Positions 36,071 to 43,510 of a stretch of DNA of 64,000 nt are shown here, piece after piece; positions within the stretch are counted from its first letter, which is position 1; each line of letters begins with the position of its first letter. Origin of the DNA: Sorangium cellulosum So ce56. Lineage in GTDB: Bacteria > Myxococcota_A > Polyangia > Polyangiales > Polyangiaceae. Under the pieces are notes generated by a model. It worked only from the letters and a program-made list of their open reading frames with translations, had not been told where the DNA came from and did not search any database. A program made the position numbers and the translations under genes. The stretch covers positions 9,369,001-9,433,000 of the forward strand of contig NC_010162.1 in the NCBI RefSeq assembly GCF_000067165.1. The letters are read 5' to 3'.

Positions 36071-37461
36071 CAGGGCTCCCCTTTCGGCCGAATTCCGTGC
36101 TTGTCGAGGAGCTTGTGCACGAGCTGCCTCGACACGCCCATGGCGCCGGCCGCGCGCGAGATGTTGCCCTTGTGGCGGCCCAGCCAGGCGGTCAGGTAGC
36201 TCCGCTCGAACTGCTCCATCACCATCTCGCGCGCCTCGAGCAGCGGCATCTCGAGCAGCGGGTCCAGGCGCGCCGCCGCGGCCGCGGGCCCGGGCGCCGG
36301 GGCAGGTGGGCGCGCCGCCGCGGCGCCCTCCTTGAGGGGCCGGAGCAGCTCGTCGACCGTCTCCGGGAACAGGAGCAGGCGCGCCACCACGTTGCGCAGC
36401 TCCCGCACGTTGCCCGGCCAGTCGTGGGCGGCGAGCAGCGACAGGGCGTTCGGCGGCAGATCGGCGAGGGAGCGAGGCGGGTTGTGCGCGGCGAGGAAGC
36501 GCTCCACCAGGGCGGGGAGGTCGTCCTTGCGCTCGCGCAGCGCCGGGACCTGGACCTCGACCACGGCGAGCCGGTAATAGAGGTCCTCGCGGAACTGCCC
36601 CTCCGCCGCCCGGGCGCGCAGGTTCCTGTGCGTGGCGGCGACGACGCGCGCGTCGAACGGCCGGAAATCGCTGGCGCCGAGCCGCCGGACCTGGCGCGCC
36701 TCCAGCGCCCGCAGCAGCTTGGGCTGGAGCTCGAGCGGCAGCTCGCCGATCTCGTCGATGAACAGCGTGCCGCCGCTCGCCTCCTCGAGCAGGCCGGCGT
36801 GCGCGGCCTGGGCGCCCGTGAAGGCGCCGCGGGTATGGCCGAACAGCTCGGACTCCACCAGGTTGGCCGTCGTCGCGCCGCAATCGAAGACGACGAAAGG
36901 CCCGTTCCTGCGCGGGCTGTGCTCGTGGATGGCCCTGGCCAGCACCTCCTTGCCGGTCCCGGACTCGCCGAGCAGGAGGAGGGTCTGTTCGGTGGCGGCG
37001 GCGCGCTCCAGCTTGGCGAAGAGCGCGCGCATGGCGAAGCTCCGGCCGATGGCGTCGCCGAACATGCCAGTCGGCGACAACGGCACGAGCCGGGGCTCGC
37101 CGGCCGGGTGGACGACGAGCTCCGAGTCGCCGACGAGCACGGCCACCCGGGGGGCGAGGCGCGCCTCCAGGATGGCCGTCTGGCCGAGCAGCGTGCCGTT
37201 CTTGCTGCCCAGATCGCGGAGGAAGATCCCCTCGGGCGTGAGGCGCAGCTCGCAGTGCCTGCGCGAGACCCGGGCGTCGGGGACGACCAGGGTGCAGTCC
37301 TGGCCGGTCCCGACGATGACAGGGCTGATATCGAGGGGCGCCTCCGTCACGTGACCTTGCGGCGAGGTGACGCGGACACGGAGGGAGGGCATGCGGAGCG
37401 AGCGATCGCGATCCACGCTCGTGAGCGTGCAGGGCTCGGGCTCGTCCCTGGCTGGCTTCAT
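36070..37461 (-). CDS. FHA-domain sigma54-dependent transcriptional activator
   Basis: 463 residues. The FHA domain covers about residues 40-115 (VIVGTGQDCTLVVPDARVSR, RHCEL, DLGSKNGT) and binds phosphothreonine. The sigma54-interaction AAA+ domain covers 140-365: GESGTGKE (Walker A), GAFTGA (sigma54 contact, intact), GGTLFIDEIGEL (Walker B), and the R-finger region FREDLYYRL. A Fis-type helix-turn-helix ends the protein (GNISRAAGAMGVSRQLVHKL). The FHA input implies that a Ser/Thr kinase, perhaps one in this window, controls it. It is the first gene of the operon with the CHAT protease and the lipoprotein, and may regulate that operon. ATG 37392 is an alternative start. Confidence 0.92.
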   Translation of the reverse strand: MKPARDEPEPCTLTSVDRDRSLRMPSLRVRVTSPQGHVTEAPLDISPVIVGTGQDCTLVVPDARVSRRHCELRLTPEGIFLRDLGSKNGTLLGQTAILEARLAPRVAVLVGDSELVVHPAGEPRLVPLSPTGMFGDAIGRSFAMRALFAKLERAAATEQTLLLLGESGTGKEVLARAIHEHSPRRNGPFVVFDCGATTANLVESELFGHTRGAFTGAQAAHAGLLEEASGGTLFIDEIGELPLELQPKLLRALEARQVRRLGASDFRPFDARVVAATHRNLRARAAEGQFREDLYYRLAVVEVQVPALRERKDDLPALVERFLAAHNPPRSLADLPPNALSLLAAHDWPGNVRELRNVVARLLLFPETVDELLRPLKEGAAAARPPAPAPGPAAAAARLDPLLEMPLLEAREMVMEQFERSYLTAWLGRHKGNISRAAGAMGVSRQLVHKLLDKHGIRPKGEP

Positions 37462-37529
37462 GCACCGGACAGTACGTGGATCGCCCGGCGAAAGCTATCG
37501 CGCGCGGCCCTCCCCGCGCGGCGCGGATC

Positions 37530-38357
37530 TCACTTCACGCGGGCCGTGCGCAGCCTCGTCTTGGAGTCGGCCTCGTCGCTCACGATGTCGAGGGCGTCGT
37601 TGGTCTTGGCCCAGTCGAACGGCATCCACGAGAACGACATGCCGTTCGCGTTCGAGGTGTCCTCGTCGTCCGTCATGATCCAGCCGTCCGCCCGGCTGTC
37701 GGAGAGGTGTGCGCGCGCCAGGATCCCGTAGCTGAAGCCGAGGTTCGGGAAGCCGATCATCGCGCCGGCGCTGCCGCGGAACAGGCAGAACCCGAGCGTG
37801 GTCTTCGAGGGGCTCTGCGTGGAGGTGTTGGGAAAGATGTTCCCCGTGGACGAGTTGCTGTTCGACGTGTCCTCGTTGTCGAAGGTGCGCGAGAACGCCT
37901 CGGAGCCGGCGGGGCAGGCGCTGCCGAGCCTGAGCACGGCGTACGGCTCCCCGCTGTCGAGCGGCTTGAAGAAGCTCCCCGGCACGCGGCAGAAGACGAA
38001 CCTGGTGTTGCTATCGCTCTGCGTCGCGCCGATCCAGCCGGCGTGATCGTTGCCGTTGCTCGTGTCCTCGTCGTCCATGAAGATCGTGATCTGATCGAAA
38101 TTGGAGGGGCACGCGCTTGCCGGGATGACGCCCACGTCGTTCACCCCCAGCGCCGACTCGGCCTCACCGACGTCCTCGGCCTCGCCCGAGCCGATGTCCA
38201 GGCCGTCGCCCAGCTCGTCCGCGCCGTCGCCCGGCTCGTCCGTACCGGCGACGCAGCCCGGGGTCATCAAAGCGGCAGCGCCGAGGAGCGAGAGCGCGAA
38301 GGTGGTGTTGCAGAGAGCGATTCCGACGTGTCCGAGGGTCTTGTTGAGAGAGAGCAT
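37530..38357 (-). CDS. Lipoprotein with three DDEDTSN-type repeats
   Basis: 275 residues; ATG 38357 has GGAGAA seven bases upstream. Signal peptide with Cys35 (AALMTPGC). An acidic linker (DEPGDGADELGDGLDIGSGE) is followed by three related units of about 65 residues marked by FMDDEDTSNGN, FDNEDTSNSN and TDDEDTSNANG, each preceded by an aromatic/Gly-rich strand pattern. The repeats look like calcium- or glycan-binding surface loops, but no family is recognised. The run-in with the ABC exporter genes upstream on the same strand is separated by 327 bases, so it probably has its own promoter. Confidence 0.62.
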   Translation of the reverse strand: MLSLNKTLGHVGIALCNTTFALSLLGAAALMTPGCVAGTDEPGDGADELGDGLDIGSGEAEDVGEAESALGVNDVGVIPASACPSNFDQITIFMDDEDTSNGNDHAGWIGATQSDSNTRFVFCRVPGSFFKPLDSGEPYAVLRLGSACPAGSEAFSRTFDNEDTSNSNSSTGNIFPNTSTQSPSKTTLGFCLFRGSAGAMIGFPNLGFSYGILARAHLSDSRADGWIMTDDEDTSNANGMSFSWMPFDWAKTNDALDIVSDEADSKTRLRTARVK

Positions 38358-38684
38358 GGCAAGTTCTCCATTGTCATCGGGCGGCGCGGGCCGCCTCGCC
38401 GGTTTCCGTTGTTCTCCAGCGCGCGAAGCCTGTTCTTCGCTGCCGTCTGGACGCCGGGGCGCTTTGGCGCTCTGGCGGTTCAACGAGTCAACGCTTCAAC
38501 GCCTCGACGCTTTTGCAGGCAGCGTGCCGAGCCCGCCCCGCACGCATTCCTGCGGAGCGCGCCGCCGCGCGCCGCCTCCGGCTGTCAGCGACCATCGACA
38601 GCTGTCAGCGATCGATGACACCTGACAGCGCCTGCTGACAGCGCGGTGGCCTTTGCCCTTTGCGCTGGCCTCCCGCCCGCTGCT
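38358..38684. other. Intergenic region with short repeats upstream of the repeat lipoprotein
   Basis: No gene. It holds TCAACG-type repeats near 38479-38515 and the 20-base-periodic TGTCAG/TGACAG array at 38581-38645. The promoter of the gene starting at 38357 should be here. Confidence 0.45.
38581..38645. repeat. Twenty-base-period array with TGTCA/TGACA half-sites
   Basis: Three consecutive 20-bp units begin at 38581, 38601 and 38621 (gctgtcagcgaccatcgaca; gctgtcagcgatcgatgaca; then a diverged third). Together they give inverted TGTCAG/CTGACA half-sites. The two-turn spacing would put bound proteins on the same face of the DNA, so this could be an operator. Confidence 0.45.
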
Positions 38685-39491
38685 TCAGGACCCGGTGGAC
38701 TGGTACCGCCGCTCTCCGAAGCGCCAGATGCGCAGCGACACGAGCAGGAACGCCACGCCCACGAGCGGCGACGCCCAGCGCGCGGCCTCCGGCAGCGCCG
38801 GGACCGTGGGGCGGTCGAGCAGCGCGCCCGCGGGGATGTAGCTCACGAACGCGAGCGGCACGACGAACGTGAAGAAGCGCCGGAACCAGTCGCGGTACAG
38901 GGTCAACGGGTACTGCGCCGCCTCCGTGCCGCCATAGGTCAACGCGTTCATGATCTCCAGCGACTCGACCGTCCAGAAGCACAGCGTCGCCTGGAGCACG
39001 AGGAGCCCGTAGAACACGCAGGCGCCGCCGACGATCGCGCCGGCGAGCAGCGCCAGCTTGGCGGCCGTCCACCCCACGCTCAGCGCGCTACCGGCCCACA
39101 GGAGCATCACGAGGCCGACGGCGAGCCGCCCTGCGCGCAGGAACTGGAACTCCCCGGTGGCGACCTGGAACGCCGTGGAGCGCGGGCGCAGGAGGAGCCG
39201 GTCGAAATCGCCCGATTTCACCATCGCGGAGAAGGTGTCGAACCCACGGCCGAACGACTCGGCGAGCGCGAACGAGACGTTGACGAGGCCGAACAGCAGC
39301 GCCACCTCCGCGAAGCGCCACCCCCGGACCGCGCCGAACCGGTCGAACAGCGCCCACGCCCCGAGCAGCTCGATGCCCACCGTGATGAACTGCCCGACAG
39401 ACCACATCACGAACGACGCGCGATACTGCATCTGCGCCCGCAGCGACGCGGCGGCCAGCCGGAGGTAAAGCCTCGTTGCATCGAGCGACAT
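38685..39491 (-). CDS. ABC-2 type exporter permease (COG3694-like)
   Basis: 268 residues from ATG 39491. Six membrane helices by eye (for example WSVGQFITVGIELLGAWALF, LALLAGAIVGGACVFYGLLV, FVVPLAFVSYIPAGALL). The family blocks AESFGRGFDTFSAMVKSGDF and RPRSTAFQV are present, matching the second permease of COG4586/4587/3694-type systems. It works with the permease and ATPase encoded upstream as a half-and-half membrane channel; the cargo is unknown. Confidence 0.85.
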   Translation of the reverse strand: MSLDATRLYLRLAAASLRAQMQYRASFVMWSVGQFITVGIELLGAWALFDRFGAVRGWRFAEVALLFGLVNVSFALAESFGRGFDTFSAMVKSGDFDRLLLRPRSTAFQVATGEFQFLRAGRLAVGLVMLLWAGSALSVGWTAAKLALLAGAIVGGACVFYGLLVLQATLCFWTVESLEIMNALTYGGTEAAQYPLTLYRDWFRRFFTFVVPLAFVSYIPAGALLDRPTVPALPEAARWASPLVGVAFLLVSLRIWRFGERRYQSTGS

Positions 39492-39501
39492 CTCGTCTGT
39501 T

Positions 39502-39543
39502 CCTCGCCCTCGCCCTCGCCCTCGCCTCGCCTCGCCCTCGCCC
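39502..39543. repeat. GAGGGC/GAGGC simple repeat in the operon spacer
   Basis: On the coding strand this is a run of GAGGGC units broken by GAGGC units, between the two permease genes and close before ATG 39491. The purine-rich GAGG blocks overlap where the ribosome site must be, so copy-number changes could tune translation of the second permease. Confidence 0.5.
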
Positions 39544-39544
39544 C

Positions 39545-40381
39545 TCAGCCGCCCTGCACCACGAGCCGGCGCAGGCCGCGCGCGACCATCGCCCTGCCGA
39601 GCGCCACGAACACGGCGGTCCACAGCGCCTGGTGCAGCAGCACGCCGGGGAGCGCCCCCGCGGGCAGGTGCCCGAGGTAGAGCCGGAACGGCGCGTCGAC
39701 CATGCCCCGGAACGGCAGCGCGTCGAGCCACGGCAGCATCCACGCCGGAAACAGCGGCAGCGGCACGATCATGCCGGAGGCGACGAGCACGAGCGACGGC
39801 ACGATCCGCGCGATGCCGTCGCCGGACGTCGTCCACAGCATCGTCGACGTCACCGCCGTCGCGAACGCGCCCACGAGCGCCGCCGCGCCGACCATCGCCG
39901 CCGCCCACGCGCCCGCGGCGGCCAGCGACGGCGGCAGCCCCATCCCGAGGAGCGGCACCGCGACCGCGAACATCGGGACCGCGCGCAGCAGCGTCGGCGC
40001 GACGCGCGCGGCGAGCGCGCGGGCGAGCCAGAGCGCGTGAAGATCGAGCGGGCGCGCCAGCTCGTAGCCCACCGCGCCGGTGCGGATCAGCTCGCGCACC
40101 TCGGGGTCGGGGTTCGTCGAGAACGGCAGCAGCTGGAAGAACGCCTGTCCGAGCCACGTGTACGTGATCGCCTGTCCGAGCGCCATCGGCGGCGGCGCGC
40201 CCGAGACGGCGTTCCCGTAGAACGCCTCGAGCACCATGACCTTGATGAACCCCCAGAACAGCTGCGTGCCGAACCCGGCCGCGGCGGCGGCGCGGTACTG
40301 CAGGAGCGCGCGGCAACGCGCCCGAAACACGGCGACACAGGCGGCGAAATTGGCCGTGAAGCGCTCGAACGGCGCGCTCAC
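39545..40381 (-). CDS. ABC-2 type exporter permease (COG4587-like)
   Basis: 278 residues, GTG start at 40381 overlapping the ATPase stop by four bases (GTGA), so translation is coupled. Six hydrophobic segments (FGTQLFWGFIKVMVLEAFYG, VAPTLLRAVPMFAVAVPLLG, IVPSLVLVASGMIVPLPLFP among them) and the family blocks TYTWLGQAFFQLLPF and IRTGAVGYELARPLDLHALW. It is the first permease of a three-gene exporter. Confidence 0.85.
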   Translation of the reverse strand: MSAPFERFTANFAACVAVFRARCRALLQYRAAAAAGFGTQLFWGFIKVMVLEAFYGNAVSGAPPPMALGQAITYTWLGQAFFQLLPFSTNPDPEVRELIRTGAVGYELARPLDLHALWLARALAARVAPTLLRAVPMFAVAVPLLGMGLPPSLAAAGAWAAAMVGAAALVGAFATAVTSTMLWTTSGDGIARIVPSLVLVASGMIVPLPLFPAWMLPWLDALPFRGMVDAPFRLYLGHLPAGALPGVLLHQALWTAVFVALGRAMVARGLRRLVVQGG

Positions 40382-41376
40382 GGCGGCGCCCCCGCCTCGC
40401 CGCCCTCGCCGTAGAGCCGCGCCACGATCTCGTCGATGGGCGGGTTCTGCACCAGGAGGTCGCGCACCGGGGCGCGGGCCGTGACGCGCCCGACCAGCTC
40501 CGCCGTCGAGATCGCGGCGGGGTCGAAGCGCAGCGTCACGCGGGCGCCCTCGCGGCGGATCACCTCGGCGCGCGGCTCGGCGATCTCCGCCGCGGGGTCC
40601 GCCAGGTCCACGATGAGCCAGCGCTCCGCGGTGACCTGCGCGCGCAGCGCCTCGAGCGAGCCGTCCGAGAGCACCCGCCCCCCGGCGATGAGGATGACCC
40701 GCGAGCAGAGGGCCTCGATGTCGTCCATGTCGTGCGTCGTCAGGATCACCGTGACGCCGCGCTCGCGGTTGAGCCGCTGCACGAAGCGCCGCACCGCGAG
40801 CTTCGAGACGGCGTCGAGGCCTATCGTGGGCTCGTCGAGGAAGAGCAGGTCGGGCGCGTGGAGCAGCGCGGCCGCGAGATCGCACCGCATGCGCTGGCCG
40901 AGGCTGAGCTGCCGCACCGGCGTGTCGAGCAGCGGCCCGAGATCGAGCATCGCGACGAGCTCGTCGCGCGCGCGGGCGTGATCGGCCGCGCCGACGCGGT
41001 AGATGTCCCGGAGGAGCTCGAACGAGTCGATCACCGGCAGATCCCAGAGGAGCTGGGTGCGCTGGCCGAACACGACGCCGAGGCGCCCCACGTGCGCGAC
41101 GCGCTCGCGCCACGGGACGCGGCCGGCCACCTCGCATCGCCCCGAGTCCGGCACGAGGATGCCCGCCAGGATCTTGACCGTCGTCGACTTGCCTGCGCCG
41201 TTCGGCCCGATGTACCCGACGAGCTCGCCCCGCTCGAGCGAGAACGAGACGCCCGCGAGCGCGTCGACGGCGCGGTAGCGCGGGCGCACGAGCCCGGCGA
41301 GCGCGCCCAGGGCGCCCGGCCGGCGCTCGGCCACCCGGTACGCCTTGCGCAGGTCCTCGACGACGATCAGCGGCAT
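40378..41376 (-). CDS. ABC exporter ATPase (COG4586-like)
   Basis: 332 residues. Walker A GPNGAGKST, Q-loop GQRTQLLWDLPVIDSF, signature LSLGQRMRCDLAAA, Walker B LLFLDEPTIGLD and switch HDMDD are all intact. The WDLP block and extended N-terminus (PRYRAVDALAGVSFSLERGE) are typical of COG4586 ATPases paired with two dissimilar ABC-2 permeases. The C-terminal ~90 residues are a regulatory extension. It heads the exporter operon; no substrate gene is adjacent. Confidence 0.9.
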   Translation of the reverse strand: MPLIVVEDLRKAYRVAERRPGALGALAGLVRPRYRAVDALAGVSFSLERGELVGYIGPNGAGKSTTVKILAGILVPDSGRCEVAGRVPWRERVAHVGRLGVVFGQRTQLLWDLPVIDSFELLRDIYRVGAADHARARDELVAMLDLGPLLDTPVRQLSLGQRMRCDLAAALLHAPDLLFLDEPTIGLDAVSKLAVRRFVQRLNRERGVTVILTTHDMDDIEALCSRVILIAGGRVLSDGSLEALRAQVTAERWLIVDLADPAAEIAEPRAEVIRREGARVTLRFDPAAISTAELVGRVTARAPVRDLLVQNPPIDEIVARLYGEGGEAGAPP

Positions 41377-41457
41377 GGCGGCGGCCAGGGTCTCACGGGC
41401 GGCCCGCGAGCATACTGGACCTCGGCCGGGCGGCCAGCGCCCGCGTGCCCCGACCTA

Positions 41458-41676
41458 GGTCAAGCCGCCTGCGCCGCGAACGCGGACCTCCAGCGCGCGT
41501 CTCTCGGCGCCTGCGGATACGCGCCTGCCGACCTGGGCCCAGCGCTGAGCCGCAAGCTGATGGCCCTCGCGCTGCTGCACCGGTACAGCCATCTCAGGTT
41601 CCAGCTCGGGCTTGAAGGCTGGGAGTCCCGCGTCTCCTCGCTGCCCGAGCTGGAACAGACGATCTGGCCGTTCTGA
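41458..41676 (+). pseudogene. 3' remnant of a phosphotransferase-like gene
   Basis: The frame reads LQRASLGACGYAPADLG, SRKLMALALLHRYSHL and SSLPELEQTIWPF before TGA at 41674-41676. The ALALLHRYS block and the closing W resemble the C-terminus of APH/phosphotransferase-enzyme family proteins. The 5' part is missing: the region upstream is the start of the oppositely oriented ABC ATPase gene. Assignment of the family is tentative. Confidence 0.3.
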
Positions 41677-41730
41677 CGGGAGATCTTCTGGCCGAGCTCG
41701 GCGGCTCGCGGCCGGCGCGCCCCGCCGCGA

Positions 41731-42369
41731 TCACATGGCCGCGAGCAGAGCGGCGACGTCCTCGCAGGAGTGCTCCTCGACGGCCCGGCAGTTCGCCACG
41801 TCAGCCCACGGCCGGAAGCCGCACCCCTCGGCGTCCTCCTCGCACGCCGCTTCGACGTCCGGAGAGACGACGAGGTCGCAGATCCGATGCGGCGACGGCG
41901 CCTCCCACACCGGCGTCGGCCCGCACTCCATCCCTTCGCGCCCGCAGTGCCTCTCGCGGGTCTGCACCAGCGCGGTGCCGTCGCCCAGCACGAAGATCAG
42001 CGATTCGGTCTCGTCGACGTACGGGCCAGGCGTGAGCAGCGAGCTGAGGACGCCCGTGCCGCCTCCGATCACCAGCTTGGCCGCGCACGGGAGCGCCTCT
42101 GGCGGGCTCGGATAGGCATGCATGGTGACCGGTTCACAGCTCGGCTCGAAGTTGCAGGCGAACAGATCCAGGGCCGGATCGGTCGCCTCCGCGCCGCCGC
42201 CCGACGTGGTGTCGGACGACTCCGGCCCGGGATCCGTGTCGTCGCCCCTGTCCGACTCCGCCTCGGCCTCGGCGCCGTCCGAGCCCTCGACGCGCGCGCA
42301 AGCGACGATGAACGGAAGCTGTGCCGCTGCCAGCAGGAGCGCTCCCTGGATGACGCGATGTGCTCTCAT
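41731..42369 (-). CDS. Hypothetical lipoprotein, 212 aa
   Basis: ATG 42369 begins MRAHRVIQGALLLAAAQLPF with lipobox IVAC (Cys24). An acidic linker (EAEAESDRGDDTDPGPESSD) is followed by a Cys-rich domain of about 145 residues with CNFEPSCEPV, LVIGGGTGVLSSL, RHCGREGMECGP and a C-terminal CRAVEEHSCEDVAALL. It looks secreted and disulfide-bonded, with no family recognised. The frame continues upstream to 42675 without signal-peptide character. Confidence 0.6.
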   Translation of the reverse strand: MRAHRVIQGALLLAAAQLPFIVACARVEGSDGAEAEAESDRGDDTDPGPESSDTTSGGGAEATDPALDLFACNFEPSCEPVTMHAYPSPPEALPCAAKLVIGGGTGVLSSLLTPGPYVDETESLIFVLGDGTALVQTRERHCGREGMECGPTPVWEAPSPHRICDLVVSPDVEAACEEDAEGCGFRPWADVANCRAVEEHSCEDVAALLAAM

Positions 42370-43510
42370 GGTATTGCCCTTTCCCAACGAGCCTGTGGAG
42401 ACTGTGCCATGCATGGCGCAAAGCAAGCGGCGCGCCACACCGTCCCCGCATCGCGGCGGCGCCCTTGCTCTCCGCGGCTCCAGCCTCCATCCGCAGGCGG
42501 ACAGCGCGCGGGAGACGTCGCCCCCCGAAGCGCCACGATACTGACGCGCCTCCTTCAAGGCCTGCCGCTGACCCATGATGGCACAAACGGGCCATCGGAC
42601 CCGCCACCCGGCACACAATGACGCAACCCCGTGCCTCGAAGCTCTGCTGGGGCGCCCCAGAGCCTCCTCTTGCAATGGCGCTGTTCTCGAAGCAGTATCG
42701 CGGCGGAACGGGTCGGCCTGGCTCTACCCCTCTCTTCGTTTATTTGTAACGAGTCCTACTTATCCTTGTTCACTTCGAGGCAGCGTGGCTGACGCGGCCA
42801 TCTTGGCGTTTTGAATGTCGTTGCGCCGTCGCTCTCGACGGTTGCAGATGCTCAGGGAAACATCGTTTACCGGAACAACGCCTTCTTCCCCATCGACGAG
42901 CGGAACTTCATAAACACTGTCACTCATCACCGCTGCGGTACGCCAGGAAAAGCGCGCACCAGGCCACAGCCACCGCGACGCATGGCGGCGTCCCCCCGTG
43001 CGCCACGATCACGAAAACGGATGCCGACCCTAAAAATCGAGGCGATTGCGTGATCAGATCGGCGTGCTGCGGGAATTCTCCCGGGCCACACCAGCGAGGT
43101 GCAACCTGGGTGACACCCAGCCAACTTGCGCAGAGAAGGCGTACTCTGCCTCCGAGCTTCATCTGTCAACGACCATCGACCACGGAACCCAGCCCGACCG
43201 CAGGCGACGCGGCGTGCAGCGAGGGGCCTTCCGCGCCGGACCGTGTCCGCGCGTCAAGGGCGCCTCGCCGCGGGCCTCGGGACCGTCGGTGTGCATCTCA
43301 CGCTCTGGTGGTCACCCGGATCGCCACGGCGTGATCGCTCGGAACAGCGCCTCGTGATCACCGGGATCGCGATCACGATCGCGCGGATCGCCGCAGGGAT
43401 TTGGACGATTGCATAGGAGCGCCCGGCCTCAGCGCCGGAGGTCACGGCCCGTGTCCAGCGCGGGCGCGTCGACGACGCCGGTCAGCCGCATCAACGAGGG
43501 AAACACCGTT
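42370..43510. other. 1.1-kb region without an intact gene
   Basis: Several short frames exist but none is convincing. One, on the plus strand from 42811, reads GNIVYRNNAFFPIDERNF, which resembles the start block of fibro-slime domains (xVYxxxAFFPIDxxxF) and may be a remnant. The promoter for the GH115 gene at 43511 should lie at the right end. Confidence 0.35.
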
